A stretch of 64,000 bases of DNA, taken from positions 28,438,602 to 28,502,601 of the forward strand of contig CM028377.1 in NCBI GenBank assembly GCA_013146195.2, read 5' to 3'. This document shows, in pieces, positions 55,818 through 64,000 of the stretch. Both the position numbers and the translations under genes were made by a program. Source of the DNA: Codonopsis lanceolata (taxonomy: Eukaryota; Streptophyta; Magnoliopsida; Asterales; Campanulaceae). The stretch's first letter is position 1. Each line of letters starts with the position of its first letter. The notes beneath the pieces are model-generated. The model was not told the origin of the DNA. It made no database searches and worked only from the letters and a program-made list of their open reading frames with translations.

Positions 55818-56700
55818 AGTGGTTCCGTTGCCGGGAATTGATTTCATTGTCATCTCTACTCACAAATTCTATCGGCCATGGCATCTCCGGTCACTGACGC
55901 CAGAACATTGTTGAAAACAACGAATACCATGGAATCTACATGGTTTTAGGCAAATAAAACAAGATCGAAAGAGCAAATGAACACCACCAGTGTGTGCGCA
56001 CAGAGTAGACGAGCACAACGACGCAAAAATTACAGCACGTCCGAACCCACGCATGCGACCGCCGCCGGAGACTCCACCGCTCGGTCACCGGACGGTATTA
56101 CCGAACAACGAGGCCCGCCTTTTACGGGTTTCATAACATAAAAGGAGAGCAAGAGAGGAGAACCACGGGAGAGAGGCTCGAGCACCGCCGGAATCCACCA
56201 TGGAAGACGCGACGTCTCACGTCGACTTGGATTCGGAGTGGTCGGGGAAGAGGCAATCAAACAACGCTACCAGGTGGTGTGCCTTGACTGAACGAGTCCA
56301 AGGCTACCACGACCGCCGTCAACTGAGTTCAAGCTCTCCTCCACGCATCACGCCAACTGTCGGGGGTGGGGAGGAAGAACGACGCACCGGCACATGGCGA
56401 GATCAACATCGCCGGAATCGCCTCCATCCAAAACTGGACGCGCCATTACCTACAATGAGAACAATCGGTCCGCCTTTCCATGTACTGGATGTGCACCAGG
56501 GAAACAGACCAGGCATGCCTGCGAGCCTGCAACACGCCTGCAATGTCTGTGCTCTCAGACGTGGGTGACGTCACCCATGATATTGTCCTCCATCAGATTT
56601 GTCACATTCCGTTAACTTTCTGTCATCTTCCGTCAGTCAGTTAATGGGGACTTAACCCAGAGCTCATTTGAACGGGTCCAGCTCGTCAGAAAGGTTCAGA
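55818..56700 (+). other. Primer site and GC-rich leader of the young element
   Basis: Primer site at 55820-55837. A short frame starts in good context at 55879 (GCCATGGCATCTCC) but stops after 23 codons; it could be the remnant of a gag start. Longer open frames (e.g. 56200-56568) show no family features. Confidence 0.4.
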
Positions 56701-58850
56701 CCTGGTTCACTTGCCTCCAACCCGGTTCAAACTCAAATTGAACTGGTTCTAAAGTATTTCAGGTGGACTCTTTCCATTTTTGCCCCCCGTTTTTGCATAT
56801 TTTGCTTATATGACCTTGGTTTTGTGTTGCTATCACATAAGTACTTAACGATGCATGATTTAAAAATTATAATTAATCCATATACTTACTTTATTGCTTC
56901 AAATTAGCATGCTTATGGTCGTAATTAATAAACAACATGATTACATTTTATCTTGGGGACATTAGTTTCCTTGCAAATCATTATTTATAACAATAATTAG
57001 GTGACATTGCATGAGACGATTAACTATGAATAATATTTGCCGACATTTTATAATTATTACCATGATAATGCATGAGATGCTATGTGCATACCATTTTGTC
57101 CATTTAATAAATTTTGTACAAGTTAAGTAATTCATCGATTATACATGAAATTATATTTGGAATAATTGATCACGTATTTGACCGCCCACTCAGGCGCTTG
57201 TGAATTTATCATATTTATGTATCAGGTATGATTTATTTTGACTATTTAAAATTAAAATCACTTATGATTTACGTATTTATGTAACGATATCTTGTATACC
57301 TTCGATGATCGACATGAGAACAATTAAAATACAAAATAAATACAAAAAAAAAATGTTAGCCACATTAAAATTTTGAAAATATTATGAACACGTTACACAT
57401 TGATGTGATCGCAACGGTTGAGACTAATTCAAATAAAATGAACGCACCTGTCGTTGCTACCTTTAAACAAGAATGCAATATGTTACATGACAATAAAAAT
57501 GTTTCACAACTTTCTTTATATAATTAAAAGAGATAAATATTAACGTGATACACTATGTCAACTATCTGTTAACCGTGATGATTGCTCACAAATTCACAAT
57601 ACAACTATTAAATAATGCCACATCGCCATAGTATTTAGCAAATAATAGCACGAGACATTAACTATCTGTTTAAAATAGCAGGACATATGACAACATGATT
57701 TAACTGAATAAATACAACGTATGTTGTTATGTAAACGTTTGACGACCATATGTGATGATTAAGAGAAATCAGCAACCAAGTTAGAACCTCGAAATTGTTT
57801 ACCAATCTTTTAAATCACTTCTCAATGTTCCTTTTAAAATGACCAATTGTGACATGCTCTACTTGATACCATGAGATACACGTTGCATGACTCGCTCTAA
57901 ATACATTGAATACACCTTAAATTATTTACTCAATTAGTTGAATTATCACACAAATTACATGCCATACGAGTTTCTTTAACTGCCAATTGCGCTTGACTCA
58001 TGTATTGATTGATTGTTTAAAATTTACACAAATTAGTAACAATTTATACATGTACATAGCCATTAAATCCCATACATTAGACAATTAGCATGATAGCAAT
58101 TTGGATATATATGTGTGATTAATTATGTACAACTATGTTATGATTCTGCGAGCATGCATCAGCGTACCTTATAACGGGCAACATTATTTGAAAAATTATA
58201 ACACTATCATTTCAACCGAAGACACACGAGCTTGTTAGTCTCATTAACTTAAGTATTATATTACTTTACTCTCATCGGTATATAATAGGCAATTAAAAGT
58301 GGTGCAAGCTCGTCTATTTTTAGAAACATGACATGCAAATTGAAATTCACTTATGTCAAGCTATACACTCACCTATTCATGTCAATAAATCGAAAAATTG
58401 TCTACGTGAAGCTCATGAACTATCTGTTTTATATTATTTGCTTGACATGCACGCCTAGTTTAGTTATACTATGTTAGCATGATATGTTCGCATGATTTCT
58501 TAATTTCATGTATTTAAATAAGCAAATTACAATGCGAAGTGTCGCAACCACTATTTATCCCCGTATAATATGCCCATACTTGTACAATATTATCGTATAC
58601 GACCACCATGCTCAAATTATTACAAGTACCACAAAACTAAAATATTTGTGATGAAACATGGTCTTTTGCTTGTACAATAGCTACGGTTATTCATTGCTAT
58701 TTGGAATAAATCCGAGCATGACTACTTACCTATTTACGCAAAAACAAATTCATAATCCATATTTTAGTTAAAAAAAATATAGAATATGTTTGAGTCGCAA
58801 TGATGCTTCCAAAATTTTCAGGTATAAAATACAAACGGACATGGCCTCGG
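56701..58850 (+). other. AT-rich non-coding interior of the young element
   Basis: About 2 kb without open frames of note on either strand and without clear tandem structure. A G-run with GGGGGGCTACTACTACC at about 58895 echoes the polypurine tract at 61070 and may be an old 3' boundary. Confidence 0.4.
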
Positions 58851-59440
58851 CAACCACGAGCAATAACACATGATGCGCTCCTACGCTCAAGAAGTGGGGG
58901 GCTACTACTACCATGGGCCGATGAGATCCTTAGATCGTCGACGATGATAAAGACTACTATTTGAAAGATTCTCGCTCGCCATATCTAGGCCAATGCCCGA
59001 ACTTCATATCATCATTTCTCATGCCCGAGCACGTTACGCTCGCGCCGATGCTCGAGCCTTATATTATTTTTGTGCCCGTGCACCCCATGCTCGCGATAAT
59101 GCCATGCTCGCGCCAGTGCTTGACCTCGCACCCACTTCATATTATTATTCTCGTGCCCGTGAGCGCCCGATCGAGCTTGCTTACGGACGAGCTTTATATT
59201 ACTCCAGTGTCCATATTGAGCTTTATGTTATGCTCACCCCCCGGATGCGTCACACTCCCTATTGAGCTCCATATCATACCTGCGCTGAGTCCATTACGCG
59301 CGCTTTATATTCCGGTCGAGACCAAGCTTATATTATCATTGAGCATATTACGTTCCTCGAGCATCGCATCATGCCTCCTCGACAGCGTTTGCAGCTACGC
59401 TCGGCATGAGCTTTATATCTCGCTTCAGCTTGGCTTCGTC

Positions 59441-59690
59441 GTTATTTGTGGCCGAGATAGAGTATATTACGCTCCCCGAGCGTCCCATCATGCATGTTCA
59501 CTATGTCTCGCCGGCATCGCCGTTATTTGTGGCCGAGATAGAGTATATTACACTCCCCCGAGGCGTCCCCATCATGCATGTTCACTATATCTCGCTCATA
59601 ATCGTTATTTGTGGACGAGATAGAGTATATTACGCTCCCCGAGCGTCCCATCATGCTTGTTCATCATTTCTCGCTCCAGCTCGGCATTAT
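59441..59690 (+). repeat. Tandem array A: 3 units of about 82 bp
   Basis: Units start GTTATTTGTGG(C/A)CGAGATAG at 59441, 59522 and 59604, followed by AGTATATTAC(G/A)CTCCC and CGTCCCATCATGC. Upstream, 58990-59400 contains looser repeats built on GCCCGAGC and TCATATTA words. Confidence 0.8.
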
Positions 59691-60045
59691 CGATATTCTC
59701 AACATGAGTTCCATATTATTATGGAGGATTGTTAGGTCACACTCCTACTGAGCTTCATATCATGCAACATCATACAACTCGGTTTTCTTGAAATTCCTCG
59801 CCACACCAAGAACAAGTCTTACTATGGCCTTATGGGCCACTTTTCTGGAAGATCCTCGTCAACCAAAGCCGAGGAGGAATCATATCAAAGGGTCAACTAT
59901 ACGTACAGTTTCCCCGCTAAGGTTCAAATTCGACTACACAAACTCATTTGGAATTCAAAGCAAAATCCCTGGCTTTACAAGAAAGAATTATGAGCAAATT
60001 ATCCTTCTTACCTTGGATAATGAACCATTATGGAAGCCATACCAT

Positions 60046-60490
60046 CCTCGGTACGCGAGGTGGAGATCAAGAGCCTTATCCTCGGTACGCGGGGAAGGTC
60101 GCAATAGACAAGAGCGTCAATGCTCAATACCATCCCCGATGCGCGAGGTGGAGATCAAGAGCCTTATCCTCGGTACGCGGGGAAGGGGCCCCAAAGACCT
60201 ATCTTCGGTACACGAAGATAGGCCCCCAAAGACCTATCTTCAGTACACGAAGATAGGCCCCAAAGACCTATCTTCGGTACACGAAGATAGGCCCCCAAAA
60301 GACCTATCTTCGGTACACGAAGATAGGCCCCAAAGACCTATCTTCGGTGCACGAAGAGTGGCTTCAAAGACCTTATCCTCGGTACACGGGGAAGATCGTA
60401 ATAAACAAGAGTGTCAACGCTCAGTACCATCCTCGGTGCGCCAGGTGAAAATCAAGGGCCCTATCCTCGGTACGCGGGGAAGGTCACAAC
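60046..60490 (+). repeat. Tandem array B: hairpin units around CGGTAC
   Basis: Five head-to-tail units of 34-36 bp (starts near 60187, 60222, 60257, 60291, 60327), each with the inverted repeat CCTATCTTCG-GTACA-CGAAGATAGG (10-bp stem, 5-base loop). On both sides are longer units (about 95 bp) with CCTCG-GTACG-CGAGG or its variants (60048, 60083, 60168, 60365, 60465). All share the loop GTAC(G/A). Confidence 0.85.
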
Positions 60491-60539
60491 GAACAATTGC
60501 CATAGTAGCTTACGAATGCCCAAATGGCTGCAACATAAA

Positions 60540-60830
60540 GGGTAAATCTTATTACGGCCTTATGGCCCGGTTTTCTTATGGATCTTCGCCAAGTCGAAGA
60601 TAAATCTTATTACGGCCGTATGGCCCGGTTTTCTTATGAATCTTCGCCAAGCCAAAGACTCATCTTATTATGGCCTTATGGCCCGGTTTTCTTATGGATC
60701 TTCGCCAAGCCAAAGACTCATCTTATTATGGCCTTATGGCCCGGTTTTCTTATTGTTCTTCGCTCAAGCCGATGATAAATCTTATTACGGCCTTATGGCC
60801 TGGTCTTCTTGAAGATCCTCGGTACGCGAG
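60540..60830 (+). repeat. Tandem array C: 5 units of 58-59 bp
   Basis: Units start AATCTTATTACGGCC (or CATCTTATTATGGCC) at 60545, 60603, 60660, 60719 and 60777, with TTATGGCCCGGTTTTCTTA and ATCTTCGCCAAG in each. A diverged unit lies at about 59815. Confidence 0.85.
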
Positions 60831-61085
60831 GACCAGCCACTTTTGTTGAAAACCTTCACTTAACCGAAGATCAGTTACTCGAGGTCTTAGTACCAATTAT
60901 CCTATCTCTGTCAACTCAAGCACTTACACAAATATATCCCGTCATATTCAACACTTAACCGAAAAAGCCTTCTACGGGCTCAAGACAGAAATTGCTAGCT
61001 TTCAGCATGACAAGACAAAATTGCAAGTAAATAATACTCCTTACCTTCGAGGTAAACATCGAAACGCAAGGAGTAGGGGGGCTAC

Positions 61086-61542
61086 TGATGTGCACCAAAA
61101 TAATGGGCCCGAAAATACAGCCCAACAAAGTATTCATAAATTATTGGGCCAAGCCCGTACCTAGAAAAAGCCTAAGCTCTTATCCAAAGTAGGGCACAAG
61201 CCCAAGAACAGACAAAAGGTATACACTATATAAAGGAGGAAACTTCCTCCATGAAGGACCAGCCTCTCCATTTTCTCTCAAGGAAGATCAACTAACAAAG
61301 GGCTCTCAAAAAATCTCTCTCTCCCTCCCGGTTAGATACACAAACCTAAATACTACCTCCATTGGATTTATCACTCTCATATACATTATACTGATTATCA
61401 CACCGGAGGGTTTTGGGGGAACACCCCCACCCACTCACGGTGCTCTATTTTTGCAGACTAACAGCCAGATATCCATCCGACAATGTCACGGACCAATCAC
61501 GGGCGACGATACTTTTGGCACCACTTTTTCGTGGCCGGATCA
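61086..61542 (+). repeat. 3' LTR of the young element
   Basis: Same length as the 5' LTR and no indel between them. Confidence 0.9.
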
Positions 61543-61732
61543 GATTTAAAGTCCCACTTTGATGTACTTTTTCTTGATAAAGGGTGTTGGAAATTGGAAT
61601 ATCATTTTGGATCTTTAACTAGTTCAATTCCAGCGGATCAGTTTGGATGTCAGAATGCAAAATATTATGCATTGCGTTGCATTCAAAGCGATTATCAAAT
61701 CAATGATGTTAATACAAGGATTTTAGTCTAAG
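61543..61732 (+). other. Coding-like segment right of the young element
   Basis: A 63-codon open stretch after the target duplication reads KSHFDVLFLDKGCWKLEYHF, GSLTSSIPADQFGCQ, AKYYALRCIQSDYQ, then a stop and CAG|GTAGCC, a possible splice donor. Not a retroelement domain and not recognised. It may be an exon captured by the TIR element and continuing the segment at 54840-55360. Confidence 0.35.
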
Positions 61733-62124
61733 CAGGTAGCCGGGTTTTGGTGGCATTTTGTGTTCATTTGATCTGACTCGTTTCTTATTCCAAAATTTAC
61801 AGGAATCAGTGTTACTAGTATTTATTTACAAGTATATGCAAAAATTGGGCTTGTTTTTTCATCTAGTATTCAAATTTATAAGATTCTAACCATTATGTGT
61901 GAGGTGCCTGCCTTTCTTTATTGATTTGGATTTTTTAAAGACTAGTTTGATTTTGCTGTCAAATCTTATGTGCACTTCAGTACTTTCGCGTTTAGGGAGC
62001 TCCAAATATCAATGTTATAAGAGTTTTTTTTCATTGAGGATGAGCTGAGCTCACCATGTTTACCTTTTTTTTTTCATACATTCTATTAGCTCTTTTCTTA
62101 CTGGCTATTGCACTTTTTTATCTT
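61733..62124. other. Body of the TIR element, no gene
   Basis: T-rich DNA with no sizeable open frame; intron-like composition after the possible donor at 61735. Confidence 0.4.
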
Positions 62125-62318
62125 TTATTCATTCTGTTTGGGAAGTAGGGTGACCGAATTGTGATTAAATTGTTTTAAGCTTTCCATCCAAAAAATTGGA
62201 TGGAGTGATGAACGTACTATATGTTGTCAAGTACAATGATTAAATTGAAAAATATAATTGTAGAGCCATCATATTGTAAAAAGTGAAAAAGTAAGGTGAC
62301 CAAATTGCGATTTAAGCC
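62125..62318. repeat. Right terminal inverted repeat
   Basis: Reverse complement of the left repeat, including both inner blocks (GTAGGGTGACCGAATTGTG near 62150 and AAGGTGACCAAATTGCGA near 62293). Confidence 0.65.
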
Positions 62319-62717
62319 TAGTTAATAAGATATAAAGTATGTTACTTATGATATTATTTCATATAAAGGGAGAGTTACTCATTAAGTTTTCTTTTCATTT
62401 TCATGTGGAATAAAAAGAAGTTAGAGATAAATAAAGACTTGACTGCTAGATTACGTCTCCTATCGATGTGTGATAGTCTCTAATTTGTTTTAAGTAATGC
62501 AACAGTTAGAGAATGAATCACACAAAATCATATCTAACAAAAGTCCTCAAACTATTTCTAGCAATAATTCAATATTTATTCTACACAAAAAAATTATGTC
62601 CCAATTCATGTATCCATATTTTTTATTGATTGATGAAGTTTATTGATTGGTCATGTCATTTAGTTGAATTGATCACCCAGTGTGAAATGAGAAATATCGA
62701 GCATGTTGTTTTTTTAT
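62319..62717. other. Right arm of the outer inverted structure and flank
   Basis: 62335-62480 is the inverted partner of 54225-54360 (AAAGGGAGAGTTACTCATTAAG, AGAAGTTAGAGATAAATAAAG). The rest is AT-rich without genes. Confidence 0.5.
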
Positions 62718-63111
62718 GGCTTAAATAGCAATTTGATCACTCTACTTTTACATTTTTTTTCGTTAAGTTAACTGTATATTTTTTTCTCAATTTAATCATT
62801 ATACTTGACATTACACCTCACGTTCATCACTCCATTCATATTTTTTGGATGAAAAGCTTAAAATCTCATTAAAAACCCGAAAATACCCTTTATTATTAAT
62901 ATTTTTCTTTTTCTTTCCTGTTTTTTACTTCTCTCATTCTAAATTTAAAGAGAGCCACAACCACCACACCCATTTAGTGTAATTCCAAATTTCCAATCCA
63001 CCGCCACCACTAGCCTTGGTCAACTAATTGAACAAATAATTTCCAAGCATTTGGAATTTGGTACCTAGATTGGTAAGATTCATAGCTCAAGGTGAAAGAG
63101 GAGGATGTTTT
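62718..63111 (+). mobile_element. Third copy of the GGCTTAAAT-type terminal repeat
   Basis: GGCTTAAATAGCAATTTGAT at 62718 repeats the end of the TIR element in plus orientation and stays similar through ATTATACTTGACATTACACC and TTTTTTGGATGAAAAGC. It is probably the left end of another family member whose right end is beyond the window or lost. Confidence 0.5.
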
Positions 63112-63114
63112 TTA

Positions 63115-63473
63115 GAGCATCCCCATTGGGTAATCTTACTATATATTTTCTTAGCTGGGTCCCACTGTCACCTACATATTTTTATCTTCTTACCCACTCA
63201 CTGAAGAATATATCTTCCCATTGTATAATCTTCTTACACATCTTCTTACACAAAAAATATTAAATTTAACACATCCCAATAAAAAATATTACATTTTACC
63301 CCCCTCACACACATGGCACATAGGAAGATTCTTTTTATTTCTTCCTATTTAAGAAGTTTACTCCCTCTTTCTCTCCTACATGGATCTTCTTAAGTGTGTT
63401 CCCATTGTATTGGTTTCTCTTTTTAATAAGAAGACCAACTTAAGAAGAGAAAAATACTTCAATGGAATTGCTC
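63115..63473. mobile_element. Tourist-like MITE (PIF/Harbinger type), 359 bp
   Basis: Ends GAGCATCCCCATTG and CAATGGAATTGCTC are inverted copies with a few mismatches, flanked by TTA on both sides (63112-63114 and 63474-63476). TTA targets are the mark of PIF/Harbinger elements. The interior repeats AAGAAG/CTTCTT words and has no coding potential. Confidence 0.78.
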
Positions 63474-63476
63474 TTA

Positions 63477-64000
63477 TTAGGACAAAATATGAAGGTTAGA
63501 CTCTTCTTTTCATTCTTTTTCAGGGCCAGTAGGGAAACACCCCGGAAATACAATAGGCAGAGTCTTTGAATTTGGCACTTCAAGCGAGACCTCCTCATAC
63601 TTCGTGCAACACCTACGTCACCGACAACAAACTCCTCCATAGGTACTTCCTTCGAAACCTTCTATTTCCCCTTTGTCTTCAAACTATGGATCCCCTAAGT
63701 CGGGACGGGCCGAGGAGGCAAGAAACCTAATCTTCGAATTCAACACACCTACCAGTTCCTCACCCCTTCCTTTACGAATGACAGCATCAACAACACTTCT
63801 ACCTAGAAATCGATTTTAGAGAGAGAAAGAGAATGGAAACCTAGTAAAATAGGGTTTGCATAACATTTCTTGTTTTCTTTCCCTCCGTGTTGTTCATTGG
63901 AAATCACTTGCTGGGAATATACTTTAGGGCATCCCTCTTAACAGCGCTACTTCGGAGTTATTGAATCCCTCTTGATTAGAGCTCGTAGCCTTCAAATCTG
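63477..64000. other. Window edge: less AT-rich DNA, possibly exonic, unresolved
   Basis: Composition changes to about half G+C. Both strands have short open stretches: the plus strand after CTTTTTCAG at about 63522 (PVGKHPGNTIGRVFEFG) and the minus strand at about 63810-63690 (VVDAVIRKGRGEELVGVLNS). A T-rich tract and AG ahead of the plus stretch look like a splice acceptor. The minus-strand frame 63640-63440 overlaps the MITE. I cannot decide the strand or the gene. Confidence 0.3.

Larger units (their letters stand above)
55361..61542 (+). mobile_element. Young non-autonomous LTR retroelement with internal tandem arrays
   Basis: LTRs at 55361-55817 and 61086-61542 are both 457 bp and differ at 5 positions, all transitions. 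Flanking 5-mers GATCT and GATTT match at 4 of 5. The primer site (TGGTTCCGTTGCCGGGAA) follows the 5' LTR, and a polypurine tract (AAGGAGTAGGGGGGCTAC) precedes the 3' LTR. The 5.3-kb interior has no protease, RT or integrase: a GC-rich leader, 2 kb of AT-rich DNA, then tandem arrays (58990-60840). The primer type and 3' arrays recall Ty3/Gypsy of the Tat lineage; that assignment is inference. Confidence 0.88.
54492..62318. mobile_element. Element with long terminal inverted repeats, Mutator-like
   Basis: The ends are inverted: left AGCTTAAATCACAATTTGGT, right the complement of GGCTTAAATCGCAATTTGGT, matching for well over 150 bp with indels. Flanking 9-mers TAGTTAATG (54483-54491) and TAGTTAATA (62319-62327) match at 8 of 9. 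Long TIRs and a 9-bp target point to a Mutator-like element. Without the nested LTR element the body is about 1.6 kb, has no transposase, and carries gene-like sequence at both sides, so it may be a Pack-MULE. A caveat is that the flanks are themselves inverted repeats. Confidence 0.55.

Noticed and set aside
56200..56568. 122-codon frame as a possible gag
   Set aside because: No capsid or zinc-knuckle pattern, overlaps other frames of similar length in GC-rich DNA, and starts 380 bp after the primer site without context.
58961..59623. 220-codon open frame in the young element
   Set aside because: Built from repeated CCCGAGC / TCATATTA words; all three frames are locally open; no domain.
60187..60358. 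Regular short repeats resembling a CRISPR array
   Set aside because: The repeats are head-to-tail with almost no spacer, each is a palindrome, the host is a plant, and the array sits inside a retroelement with clear LTRs.
59788..60603. 271-codon open frame on the plus strand
   Set aside because: It runs through tandem arrays B and C; the frame stays open because unit lengths happen to avoid stops. Repeated DLSSVHEDRP units mirror the DNA repeat; no protein family is recognised and there is no upstream gene context.

Overview
The window is nuclear DNA of a flowering plant, probably a eudicot. The evidence is an extensin with a plant-type signal peptide, a plant DD39D mariner, an L1 LINE, Copia elements of the kind grouped as Sireviruses, Helitrons, and small MITE and TRIM elements. 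I cannot name the species. There are two 100-N assembly gaps (9040-9139 and 43313-43412). I found no tRNA, rRNA or CRISPR locus. The only host gene that looks intact is the extensin near the left edge; almost everything else is nested transposable elements (TEs) and their decay products.

Layout. 1-832: a dispersed repeat (R1) split by a Mutator-type MITE. 1490-2047 (-): the extensin, with a Stowaway MITE directly upstream of its TATA box. 3073-10770: a long-LTR, mostly non-coding retroelement (LARD-like), copied again at 37544-41045. 10770-17648 (-): a decayed Sirevirus-like Copia element fused tail-on to the LARD leader. 17649-20289 (-): a mariner interrupted by an inverted TRIM composite. 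20695-26693: an internally deleted Copia with paired LTRs and a Helitron fragment inside gag. 26708-37403: a second copy of R1, opened by a 10.1-kb Helitron-type insertion. That insertion carries a minisatellite, in which sits an L1 LINE, which is split in turn by a Gypsy derivative and a solo LTR; a TRIM lies to the right. 37404-43312: half a MITE, LARD copy 2, a second TG...CA block and a broken gag-like gene. 43613-46025: a small Copia with a perfect 5-bp target duplication. 46031-53000: AT-rich intergenic DNA with a tandem segmental duplication and a 157-bp tandem array. 53040-53712: a Helitron tail with Pif1-like helicase remains. 54492-62318: a large element with long terminal inverted repeats, into which a very young non-autonomous LTR element (55361-61542) has jumped. 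That young element carries three tandem-repeat arrays, one built of hairpins. 63115-63473: a Tourist-like MITE.

Functionally the window is a record of layered insertion. Paired copies inside the window (R1 copies A and B; the two LARD copies; the LINE reading frame on both sides of the Gypsy insert) give direct empty-site evidence for several insertions. The Sirevirus-like pol is kept in one frame but broken by stop codons that mostly look like C-to-T changes, which fits long-term cytosine methylation.
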